From Marsupella aquatica (Eukaryota; Marchantiophyta), in assembly GCA_973895155.1 (NCBI GenBank), contig OZ316896.1:8308001-8372000 (forward strand): a stretch of DNA of 64,000 nucleotides, read 5' to 3'. The position numbers and the translations under genes were made by a program. A model generated the notes under the pieces. The model was given only the letters and a program-made list of their open reading frames with translations. It did not search any database and was not told the origin of the DNA. The stretch's first letter is position 1. Every line of letters starts with the position of its first letter. Below, piece after piece: positions 24,099-35,300 of this stretch.

Positions 24099-25651
24099 TC
24101 AAGTCCGGAATTCTTCTTCTCATTTATACGAAGTCATCTGCAACAAGATGTCTGGATCCAGGTGTGGTCTGGGTCGAATATTTAAGGGTGCAAGGCATGG
24201 TCTTGATCATTATACCCTTATTCAGAGACAAGAACATCAACAGTTTGGATTCAAAGTTTTCGTTGGTTGCCGTCCAAAATACATTTGTTAATGCATTTGT
24301 TACAAAGGATTGGGTCGCCTCTTACTCAGATTCATGAGATTCATTGACCAGCGTATCAACTACGGAGGTGAGATGTAGTCTCACAACCTAATAATGTCGA
24401 AGGCAAACACATGAGCAACTGGAAATGAGTGGGGAATGAGTGGCATCTAAAGGGCCCAGGAAAGTTGTTGCAAGGCAGAAACGTGAGACCAGAGAGTCTC
24501 GCAGGGATATAGGATTTAATAATATTGAATGGTATCTGTGTCCTTGCACTCTTGTGCTCATTGACGAGGTTGCCTCGGCCCCAACAACACTGAATGAACA
24601 CTAAAACATATTTGTTTTGAATTCTGATCAGTCGGGTGGAGTGTATGTGTCTCCCTATCACATTGTTTACTAAGTTTGTATAAAATCTGTGCTGTTGAAA
24701 AATTAATGCCCAGCACTTTTCTCTGCTAACTTACAGTGCCTGGGTTCGGATGATCGTGATGGAATGGATATATTCTTCTAATCACGTCTACAAAATAATG
24801 TCAAAGGATTTTGTCATTGATGCATACCCGTTCACAATTTTGCAACCTCAGACGACAGAACGGGATGTATCAAGCCTAATGTATCAAAGCACCACATGGG
24901 CACGATTGTCTCCACTGTTATGTAAGCTGACCTCGGTCTGCAAACGATTCTGGGACAGGCTATGTATACCACACACTGGATGGATCTCGAAGCTTGTACA
25001 CGCCTTGAATTTATGAGATTCGACCAACTCAATAGAAGGAAGCTTTCAAGGAGAGAGATAATCATCGTATTGTAAGAACGTTTTGATTGCAGCAGACGAT
25101 GCCAGGTTGTTCAAGTGAGAATGCTCCAGTACAAGATTACGCTCTTTGATCCATTCCACACCTTATCGCATCGCTTGTAAGCTTATCCATCCAATCCAAC
25201 AACAAGAAATGCCAGCCAGCTCGTTTTCGAAGCAATAACGGCCACCGAAGGTCTGACTCAAACATTACCCGACCGTACTACCTAATTGACTGATTCAAAA
25301 GCCAGAAGTTTAATAATGTCCAGTGCTTCGTGCAGTAACAAAGGCAATGCTGCTGAGGAACTGTCAAACTCCAGCAGAATACGATACAATTGTACAGATA
25401 TGAGGGATTGTTTGTACACTTCATAACTTTGCCTGACTAGACGCCGTGCTTCTGTTAACACTCCACCCGCATAAATTTTCACAACAAACACCGAAGACCG
25501 TCACAACAGCGTAGGAAACCTTTTAGCCTTGCGAGTTGCACATTCGAAACATGAAAAGGATTCGTGGTGACAAAAGGGGATGACTACCCTCGGATCAAGA
25601 TTTTGCACATGATGTGGTTGATTCAAATCAAACCTATCATGTTAAAAGCAT
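24099..25651. other. Spacer between two genes pointing toward each other
   Basis: Lies between the 3' ends of the heme-oxygenase-like gene (+) and the aldo/keto reductase (-), so it holds both 3' untranslated regions. The short frames on both strands show no domain. I see nothing else here. Confidence 0.5.
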
Positions 25652-27521
25652 TTACTTTTCGCCCCAAGTTGCCAAAGGAGGAGTTTGTGCAAAACGCCAG
25701 GTTGAGTTCATGTCTCCATACCGATCACCTGCAACCTCCTCATGTGGCACGGCTTCTTCAATTGCCTTCAGTTCTTCTGGAGTCAAATGAATAGCCAGGG
25801 CGCCAATGTTCTCCTCCAAGTTTTTCTTCTTAGTTGTTCCTGGAATAGGTGCAACATCCTTTCCTTGAGCGTGTACCCAGGCAAGTGCAAGCTGACCAGG
25901 TGTCGCATTTTTCTTAGCGCCGATGGCCACCAAGCGGTCATAGAACGCCTTGTTTTTCTCCATGTTCTCTGCTTTGAATCGCGGATTGATCTGCCGGTTT
26001 CAAAACATTTGTCAGCTTACACCAAGCGTCAGAGAAGGAGACAGAGAGACATTTATAATAACTTGTAAGTAAAATAAAATAAAAACACTTCAGTTCCAAA
26101 CGGCCAGAAGGAATGACGACCCATATCACAGCCAAACAACATGTACTTCTTGCAAACAGTGCAGTAAAAGGGAAAATTTAGAAACCTCGCTCGGCTCTTC
26201 TGAGGACTGTTCAGATTACTTGCACTATGTTTGACTCAGGAAAGGCACTCCTAATTATTATCTCCGCTATGCTCTGGAAATCATGCAATAAAAAATAAGC
26301 AACGATGGAGAAAAGTACCTTTCTGAAGTCGCCGTCAGTAAGCTCAGACGCCTTTACTCCTGAGAAGAAACCTCTCCCCAGGGGACTGTAAGGTACGATG
26401 CCGATTCCCAGCTCCCTGCAACGAAATACAAAGCAGACGATAAATTCGGCCTCAGGTGCTCCAGAGTTCAGCCAATAATGTAGCGAGTGCAATTCTTCCA
26501 TTGCAGGTGACAGGGTAGGCACAACTCTATAGCAGAGGGTCGTGCGATTCATACCTGCAAGTAGAAATCACGTCTTCTTCGACGTCACGGGACCAGAGCG
26601 AATACTCCAGCTGAACAGCAGTGATGGGATGCACAGCGTGAGCCCGTCGAATGTCTGCTGCAGAAGCCTCAGAGAGACCAATGTACTTTACCTTTCCTGC
26701 ATCAACAAATTCCTTCATTGTGGCAACCTGAATAAATGCATAAGATTGATCGTCAGCTTACGTAACAGTGGAGACAATCCTGCCCACGTGGTGCTTTGAA
26801 ATGATTAAATAAAGTGAATTAACAATTCAAAGATCCAACAAACGCCATTGGGAAAGGGACGCATTTTTCAAGACTCACAGTAATTTCAATCGGGACTTTT
26901 GGATCAACTCGGTGCTGGTAATACAAATCAATGTAGTCCACATCGAGCCTTTTCAAACTACCTGCCACAGCTTTGCGGACATATTCGGGCTCTCCGCGGA
27001 TGCTATACGTTTCGGGATTAAATGCAAACTTCGTGGCAATCTGCACTTTAGCCCTATCCACTCCCTTGAGAGCCTGTGAGCGGAGCCATTTCAAGGAAGA
27101 AACTCAGGTTGGTGATGATCCTAAAATCCAACACACATGCTGATGCGGGAGAACAGAGCGTCGACATTCAGGTATTTCCTAGCAAACGATAACCTTCAAC
27201 CATTCTGCCAGGAACTATCAACTCCGCACGAAGAGAAGAGAGAAAAATAAGGAAAATTTATTGAGTTGGAATGTTCTTAATTAGTACCTTTCCAATAAGG
27301 ATCTCGTTGGTGTGAGGACCATATATGTCAGCAGTATCGATAAACGTCACGCCAAGGTCAATGGCGTGATGAATGAGCTCGATCATTTCCTCCTCTGGCT
27401 TCGCAGGTCCGTAGTAGGCTGACATTCCCATGGCTCCCAAACCCTGCTGAGAGACCTTAAGGCCCTCCGATCCGAGGTAGATCTGCGGCACTTTTGGTAG
27501 TGCGGCCATGGCTTCGTCCAC
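25652..27521 (-). CDS. Aldo/keto reductase (plant AKR13-like, perakine-reductase/auxin-induced type)
   Basis: Five minus-strand exons, 27521-27288, 27073-26879, 26727-26555, 26415-26319, 25990-25652, give 345 residues, the usual family length. It is a TIM-barrel NADPH-dependent reductase of carbonyl compounds, expected in the cytosol. The catalytic tetrad is intact: D62 and Y67 in [10 protein letters not shown]93 in IATKF, H132 in YYQHRVD. The cofactor side shows [17 protein letters not shown] and [18 protein letters not shown]. The N-terminal [19 protein letters not shown] is the standard opening of this subfamily. Two ATGs (27521 and 27509) are possible starts; both precede the conserved part. 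The natural substrate cannot be told from sequence. Its 5' side faces the 28.2-kb tandem repeats about 680 bases away. Confidence 0.95.
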
Positions 27522-28202
27522 AATAACAACTTCTACTCGCTGTCTCTTACTGTCGAAGCAAATTTAGAAACACAGAGCAATAAGCAACGCAAATCACTTT
27601 CAGCAAATACAAAAAAGCAATTTTCCATTCGACCATATTTCTGAAAAATCAATGTCCTACACCCAAGAATGAAAGGTGCTGCAAGCGACGTAACGACGGG
27701 CACTTTAGAAGTTGGGGAACCAATTTTTTTTCTTTTCTTCCTTTTTCTCCGTGGCCCATCATTAGGCTCAACGAAAACCCAGTGCTGTACAAATCAATAC
27801 AGACTTAATCTCCTCCTGAAATGCTCAGTAATTTCGGGGCCATCGATCCCAGTTCAGCTACGGCACTCTTCGTGCACCGAGCTATCTCCAAGGAAAGATT
27901 GTGCCAGTCAATCCATCATACCCTACTAGTGACGAGTGCACTTAGCAGAACAGATTCATATCCTCGAAGAAAAGCCACAATCTTACCAGTTTTCAGCAGT
28001 CGCTGCGTACCCGTATGCAAAGCCCAGTATCAATCTGTGGGATTCACAGTGGACCAGCAGAGTAGAGCTCCCGATTTGACAGTATGTTGTTTGCTATGCT
28101 CATGCGAGGAGAAGGCGTGGCTCTCAGATCGCGGCTTGGCTAAGTATGAGTCAGCCCAGTGACCGATTTCAGGCTTAAATGTACAGAACTGCGAGACCGA
28201 GT

Positions 28203-28438
28203 GGTTTGTGAACAATTAGAACACGACTGCTGTCGACTCAGCTTTTCCTGCCCCGGAGAAAAAGGGTACACTCCACTTGGATGCTATATATAGGGTAACG
28301 ACGGTTTGCGAACAATTAGAACACGACTGCTGTCCACTCAGCTTTTCCTGCCCCGGAGAAAACGGGTACACTCCAATTGGATGCTATGCACAGGGGTCCA
28401 ATTGGATGCTATGCACAGGGGTAATGACTGTTTGATCT
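28203..28438. repeat. 100-base tandem duplication with nested 25-base duplication
   Basis: A 100-base unit starting ggtttgtgaacaattagaac at 28203 is repeated from 28303 with few changes. Inside the second copy, a 25-base segment starting ccaattggatgctatg is itself doubled exactly (28373-28397, 28398-28422). A third copy begins at about 28423 and decays. Confidence 0.9.
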
Positions 28439-28960
28439 GGGGTTACTAGTCTATCTGTGAGGACAGAAAGTGAGTAAAATGTGAAACATTTCTGAGCTTT
28501 CTGAGAACAGTTTTTAGACTAGAACCCCAACCCAAACACTCATTTTCATACCTGACCAGACAAATGATTATGGGGTAAAACTTTCCGGGGACAGGGTTAT
28601 GTAAAATGGTAGCACCTAGTAGAAAAGGTTACACACTGGAGGTAACCTTTATTCCTGACAGGAATTATGAAAGGGGTCGTTCTCTACGCACGGGTCTTCA
28701 CTCACCACTTATAAAACAAAGGACCAGTTTACAAAAACAAAGTGCCAAACAAAGTACAGAGGGGTGAGAGTGGTCTTGCAGAGTCCCGGTAACTGCACAT
28801 CAACATATACTGTGTAACCACATCCCTGCATACCATGATACATCTTTCCATACCATAATAAACCTAGTTATTTTTTAAAAATCAATGAGTGCACCCTGTA
28901 TATTATCACATTTTGATCTGTGACATCAGGGGGTCTTGTATGTGTGAGGTCAGCATGTGT

Positions 28961-29086
28961 GAGGTCCTTAGATTTTAGGTCCTCAACTCCACACCACAGA
29001 TGGCAGTATCATATTGCCAGAGAGAGGTCCTTAGATTTTTGGTCCTTAACTCCACACCACAGATGGCAGTAACATATTGCCTGAGA
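28961..29086. repeat. Tandem repeat, 2 x 63 bases
   Basis: Units at 28961-29023 and 29024-29086 share gaggtccttagattt and ctccacaccacagatggcag with a few substitutions. Confidence 0.88.
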
Positions 29087-29243
29087 GGAACGTACATTTC
29101 AGGCACTCCTCATGGGCCTACCAAGTGGAGAATGCCAAGGGCAAGAAACTTCCCCCCCTCTGAAGTCTTGTCCTTAAAAATCATAATAAAACAGACAGCA
29201 CAGGCAAGAAATGACACAACAAACAAAAGAAAAAGATAAAAGA

Positions 29244-29365
29244 AAAAGACTTGTGCATTCTTGACCAAAAAAACCAAAAAAAAAATAGATCGAAGAAAAA
29301 GACTTATGTATTCTTGACCAAAAAAAAAAAAAAAAAGATAGAACAAAAAGACTTGTGCACTTCAC
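29244..29365. repeat. A-rich tandem repeat, about 3 units of 46-54 bases
   Basis: Three copies of aaaaagacttgtgcattcttgacc (last copy truncated, second with two changes) are separated by A-runs of varying length. Confidence 0.8.
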
Positions 29366-29589
29366 ATGTAGCAGAACAAGAGAATATAAATCCTGCAATT
29401 CAAGGAGTGGTAAGGGCTGCATTTTGAGGACCATCTACATACAAGATAGCTCTAAAATACTTTGCGTTGCCCTATATGTCCTAAATGTCAAAGTACAAAA
29501 AGGAGAGAAAACAAGAGAGAAAACCCAAGAGCCATCTAATTAATGTCTTCCAGAGTATCAAACTGAAAAGCCTGGTAGAGCCCCTGGTA

Positions 29590-30250
29590 GAGCTATGGAC
29601 TTAACTTCATAGTGGGGTCACTGAAGAATTTGACTAGAGGCCCTAAAATGAATGGCATCAGCCCTATGGAGGATTGGGAATGCGTAAGCCCTTTGTAGCG
29701 CAATTGACACCCGTTGTTGAAAGAAGCCATAGAGGATGTACCCAAACTAAGGGATATCACCTCCGCTCTACACAAAAAACTGTGCAAGCTTGAAGGAAAT
29801 GCCCAAGGAAATGGTGGACGATGAGATGAAGTGCACCAAACACCTCAAATGGAAGCGGGTAGAAAAGATCCTCAGGGTAACCAGATGCATATGCTTCCTC
29901 CTTGAGCTGGGCAACCTTGGCTGCAACTTGGCCCAATACATGAGTAACAATCACAACATTGTTCCCACCAATAGGATCAGCAAGGACCACATTCCCATGG
30001 GCATGACCTCTGCCCTAGAAAAGGCCAGATTAGTTCACCATATGTTCCAAACATCATCCCAGGGTGGAAGCACATGTAGGTATTCCATTGTGACATGGTA
30101 ATCCGGTCCCAGGCAAATGATGGCTACCACCACATCACAAAGGTTATCCTGTGTTGTAGTCTTCTCACTCTCATGACCACACTTGAATAAATGGATGCCC
30201 TCCAGGTCCAAGACGCTCTACAAACACAAGTGGGTTGTCACAAGAGACAC
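29590..30250 (-). pseudogene. Unidentified coding-like remnant
   Basis: On the minus strand a 77-residue frame (29990-29757) contains a protein-like stretch, ADPIGGNNVVIVTHVLGQ, then YPEDLFYPLPFEVFGALH. Upstream in another frame is DVVVAIICLGPDYHVTMEYL, and downstream, in yet another, a frame to 29593. Amino-acid composition looks like a real protein disrupted by frameshifts. I do not recognise the family; a dead transposon protein is most likely. Confidence 0.3.
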
Positions 30251-30985
30251 GGATGGGATATATCGAGCCAAAGGTGCAAGGATATGCTAAAAATGAAAGA
30301 ACTCGTACAGACAGTAAGGGGGCCATAGAGAACTAGTAGATAACCAATCTCCTCAACCAGCCCTAGAACAAGATAAAATACAGGCCTAAACCAAGTGCAA
30401 TGGTCAATTAGAGAGCATGCTGGAAAAATGTAGCACTGCATGGAGTGAGAAATCACCTCTTTAACACAAAATCTGGACTATCCAAAACCACCTCCTCAAC
30501 CAAATCACTAACACATGTTTCTTGGGTCCACTCTACTCTATTCTCTCCCTTTTTGTTGTACTTCTGCTCACCACACAAGTGCTTACAAAGTAAGAAGACT
30601 GAGCAGTGCAAGTGTCAAATGGGCTTCGAAAATAGAAAATTAGTTCATGGACCCCCTGGCTACATTTCTTTGGCCTTGTTTGAGTAAAAAGAATGTACGT
30701 AATATTAGCTTTAAATCAAGTTGTGAGAGGCTATTGTGGTCCAAAATGCTATGGTATCACAGATTATTCTGATGAGATAGTTTTACAAATTTTAGTGAAA
30801 GTATAGGAGAAATTAATTACCTCATCCAAATGTGATTTTGCAATCTTCTTCATAATGAACAGGAAAATAAGGGCCTTTAGTTTGCATTTTGAGAGGCTAA
30901 TGTGGTCCATAATGCTCTGTTAGCATACATTAAAATATGTAAGATCTATGAGATATTTTCACTAATTTTAGAACATTAATTAATA

Positions 30986-31523
30986 AACCCAAGGCACAAT
31001 TTTTTCCGTTAGTAGATTCAGGCATTAAATGACACTATATTTGACCACTGAAGTGCCCTGGGCACTCAATTTGAGTTGAGAAGACTACTTTCTCAAGATC
31101 AATTGAGAAATTTGCTTTTCTCAACAAGGGACCCTGAGGTTTCAAGTAGCTGAGTCCTCTTTAGAATATTTGTCCCCCGATTTGTCAATGTACTTTCAAA
31201 TAATTGGAAATCTTGACCGGTCTTGTTTGTTGCGGTTGTTGTTGAAGTGGCACGAACCCAAGGCACAATTTTTTCCGTTAGTAGATTCAGGCATTAAATG
31301 ACACTATATTTGACCATTGAAGTGCCCTGGGCACTCAATTTGAGTTGAGAAGACTACTTTCTCAAGATCAATTGAGAAATTTGCTTTTCTCAACAAGGGA
31401 CTCTGAGGTTTCAAGTAGTTGAGTCCTCTTTAGAATATTTGTCCCCCGATTTGTCAATGTACTTTCAAATAATTGGAAATCTTGACCGGTCTTGTTTGTT
31501 GCGGTTGTTGTTGAAGTGGCACG
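30986..31523. repeat. Recent tandem duplication, 2 x 269 bases
   Basis: Copy 1 at 30986-31254 and copy 2 at 31255-31523 are aligned without gaps, and I count about three substitutions between them. Each copy contains short self-complementary stretches (for example ctcaatttgagttgag and caagatcaattgag). No transposon ends or target-site duplication are apparent. Confidence 0.93.
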
Positions 31524-32399
31524 CTCTTGTGCCAGGAATTTTGGAAAGGACCTCTCATCGGGTCCGTAATGAGTGATGTAGTCAATCAATGAAACACTAC
31601 AATCATCTAAACTGAGTCTTGTTGGTGAGTCATATTTTGCTAAAGAATTGGGGCACCACAGGTCGACTCACGGGTGGAACGTGGAGCATGGAACATGGGC
31701 AGCACATAGTGCTATCCCTCGAGATGTGGCTCCTCTATGTTTATGACATGGAGAGTGATCCTGAGTCGACTCTTGTTCATTTAGGCTCGGGTTCAGGGTG
31801 CTTCGAACCCAATATCACTCTTCAGGGTTTAAGAGTAGGATCTGGAGACAGCTACAGTATGTTGGTGTCCTGGTAACGCCCCACGAGTGTTAGTGAGTTG
31901 ACACAATCTAGAGAGATTTTGCTGTTACCCATTTTTCAGGCTCAACGGACGGCGTGGTCCAACGCTTCACCTCTACAATAACGTCGTCCAGATGACATAT
32001 TGGCAATGTTTTCACAACCAGAGAGTTCCACCTTCTCAGTAATTGTCAAGCGCAAGCTTCTCTTCACTTGACTATGAGGAAAAATCGAGCAACCATAAAC
32101 AATAACTGTTGCCGTACACTAAGGCCACCCTTCAGCACATCCAATTTCTTACTCGGCAAAAAACTAATTAACCAAAAAATCTAACTAAACAATTTCTAAC
32201 TTGCCATAAAAGAATGCTCGTAGGTAAGAGTAACGTATACAGGGAAGTGACCAGCGACTAATAAACAAACTCCTCAGTGTAACTAACAAAATTTTGACTA
32301 AATGATCACATCCCTTTGTTCCTTCGGTGTATGTATCACACGAAGCCACCATTTCTTCCATTGCAAGTAACCAACTGTGCTATCATTTTTTGACGACAA

Positions 32400-35300
32400 T
32401 TAAATGGCTGAAGGTGGACGTCCATGCAGAAGCTTAGTTTGGACCAGGTATTTAAAGGCGGCGACTGCAGCAGAATGAAGGGCTGAATCCCTAGGGGGGC
32501 CAGAGCGTGTCAATGGACCACCTGCTTGTGCACAGCTCTGAAGCAATGCAACAACCTGCGTTGCCAAAGAGGGGAAAGTGGATGCACATTGTGCCACGGG
32601 GCCCAATACTTCTTGAAGGTAACTCGCACACCCAGCTACCTTAGTTCGCATCTGGGTGACCTGCCCTACAACCTGCAACGATCAAATCATCAAGTTAAAA
32701 CGTCACAAACATCATCTTATTTGATTTGAGTGCAACCTTCTGTACTTTTTTGCCCTTTCTACATGAAGAGCCATATAGAACGCAGAGCACGTATCTATCC
32801 ATCCATCCATCCATCCATGCACGTCTCCACAAACTACAGCTCCTGACGAGAGATCAGAAGGTCTATGACAAGGTGAACACCTGCTGGGCAGCGGTGAGGC
32901 TTTCAGGTAGATCTGGATAGAAGCTCGTCAGTTGGGCAGTCAGAGCAACAACAAACACTTGCTGGTTTTGTCGTGACTGTTGAAGTAGTTCCCCAATAAA
33001 ATATAGGCATTGTACCATGTCTGGGACTCCTTCCACCATCATCGGGATGAGCTGTATGTCATAACCCTGTCATCAAATGTGCATTCCTCTTAGGAAACCA
33101 TTACTGCATCTGGAAGCGCAGAGGTCTTAGTATACACTGGAGACCCTTCACGACTAATACATTGAAAGAAATGTGACAAAAAATGAGATACCTGGAAATG
33201 GACCAATTTCAGCAACAGTCGGCTCTTATTAAACATAGAGCAGAGTGTTGCACAGATTAACTTTCGACCTTCCAGCATTGGACCAGGACTCCTTTCATCA
33301 TCGAGCTCACTCTTGGGAAGGCAGGCCTCAAGAAGAATCTGACACACAGCACTGAGAAAGCGCCTCATCAGAATTTGCCCTCGATAGTGAGAAATCTGGT
33401 GTTATCTCAGTTTTAATTCAAATGGATCGTCAGAGAATAAGAACAGACCTGTCCTGAGCAACTAGTGCTGAGGCGACTTCATCTTTCTTGATCCCTGCAT
33501 CCCTTCCCCCGTCTATGGCTGCCGCCATACAGATTCGTTCATTTGCGACGAGCAGTTCTAGCAAGTGATCCAAAATAAGACCCAGTAGAGGAGTGCGAAA
33601 AACTTTCACATTGCAAGCTAGAAACTTCAATGGCTCCTCCGAAAATCCACTAGAAGAAAGGGTAACAATCGCAGGTCCAGTCCTTTTTATGGATTGCCTC
33701 AACTGTGTATTTTGTTGTCCTGCATTCAGCCCCCGAGAATCTCCGCATCTTGGAACACTGGGATCTCTCACTAAATCCCACAGCACTGGAACCAAATATT
33801 CTAGGGTTGAAGAAGGTAGTGTTCGCCACCATGAACAAAATTGGTCCTGCAGGCACCGCGGACAAGTGTCCAAGAGTAGGCTTGGAACCAACGCTGTCAC
33901 GATAGCTGCTTCCATTTTCCAATATACTCCAAATTCAGCCAGAATCCCGACATCCTCACTACCATCATAATCTGTAACCAAAATTGGGCTACACGTCATT
34001 TGATTCAGTATCCGCATGGCAGGTAAGGGGTTTTCCACTGCTTTCTGCATTACAGCTGTGACAGTCTGCATTGAGAAGAGATTTTTGCTACCCACATAAT
34101 TTCCCTTATCAGCATCTATAGTCGATGATTCTGTCTTTGCCTCCCGCTTTGAATTTTCACTAGGCTTGGATAGGGCCACATCCAGCTGTTCCTTGTCCAC
34201 ATCCATAGGTGATTTCGAGCTGCTCTCTTTTGGGTCATGTATACTTAAACCATCAACAGCAGCAAACACTTCTGGTTGAATTCCTCGTGATACGGATGGA
34301 GTATCTACCGTTGTTGCGGAAGCCCCAACCATCTCTACTTCACTTTTCGGTAAAAACATTGCAGGAGGAGGCCCTACCCAATCTAAGTCATCTGTGACAG
34401 GGACGCCTGTCACATGGGTTTGAAAAGAGGTATCCACATTCTCTAAGTCCCGAAGAAGTGCTTGGGCTGTAAATCTTTCAGGGAAAACCACTGAAGCCGT
34501 ACTTAGCCACTGCAATGAGGAATGACATAGTGTAAGATTCTAAAACAATCTCGTGCTACAAGTTAAAGTTGTAATGCCTGCACTAACAAAACAAAACAAA
34601 ACAAAACAAAACAAAACAAAACAAAACAAAACAAAACAAAACAAAACAAAACAATACAAAACTCATGTCCGACCTCATCTCCTCAACAAATTCAAACTAC
34701 CCAGTTCTGAAGAAAACATGAATAAAGAAAATGCACCTGGGGTAGCAAATGTTCATAAGACGGCCAGTTGGTCTCCATATACATCAGCAGTTCTCGCAAA
34801 GGTAGGCTACCAAGGAGCTCCGTCCACCAACCATCCTCGCCATCATCAAGTTGCGAAATTCTAGTCTCCTTATTAGAACCACCAGAAACTCCCATGCTCC
34901 TTACAATCTGCTCTCTACCGAGGATGTAGTAAGTGATAAGAGCAGCTGTTGCCAATGGATTTCCTTGCCCAATCGTCTTTGTAGAACCTTTCATATTTGG
35001 ATTTATGCTTCGAGGGAACCCATCCATTCGTGATTCCTTGTTTCTAGACAAAGTGTTTCTCAATATGGCAAATCCAGGAGCTAGAGCTTTGACCAGCGAA
35101 TCGCGTGAGAAAGGACGCATCCTAAACCTCGGTAACCCTCCCCGTGCTCGAGGAGCTGGAACTGACAAGTCTGTGAATCCTTGTACAATCGAAGGAAGTA
35201 CCTGCATACAGACATGAACCCAAGTTATGACCATACCATCATATAATCTCGTTTGGTGATATTTCACAGCATGCAGACCAACCATCCAGATAAATTGCCA

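Larger units (their letters stand above)
27522..32399. other. Gene-poor, duplication-rich spacer
   Basis: About 4.9 kb between the aldo/keto reductase promoter and the 3' end of the Integrator-like gene. It holds at least four separate tandem duplications (28203, 28961, 29244 and 30986, listed individually) and a minus-strand coding-like remnant at about 29590-30250 with no intact frame. Only the first few hundred bases are likely to be the promoter of the reductase. Confidence 0.55.

Noticed and set aside
32784-32819. atccatccatccatccatcc microsatellite
   Set aside because: Short simple repeat (about five units) in an intron of the INTS2-like gene; ordinary.
33705-33905. Plus-strand frames opposite exon 8 of the INTS2-like gene
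   Set aside because: Antisense shadows within a long coding exon.
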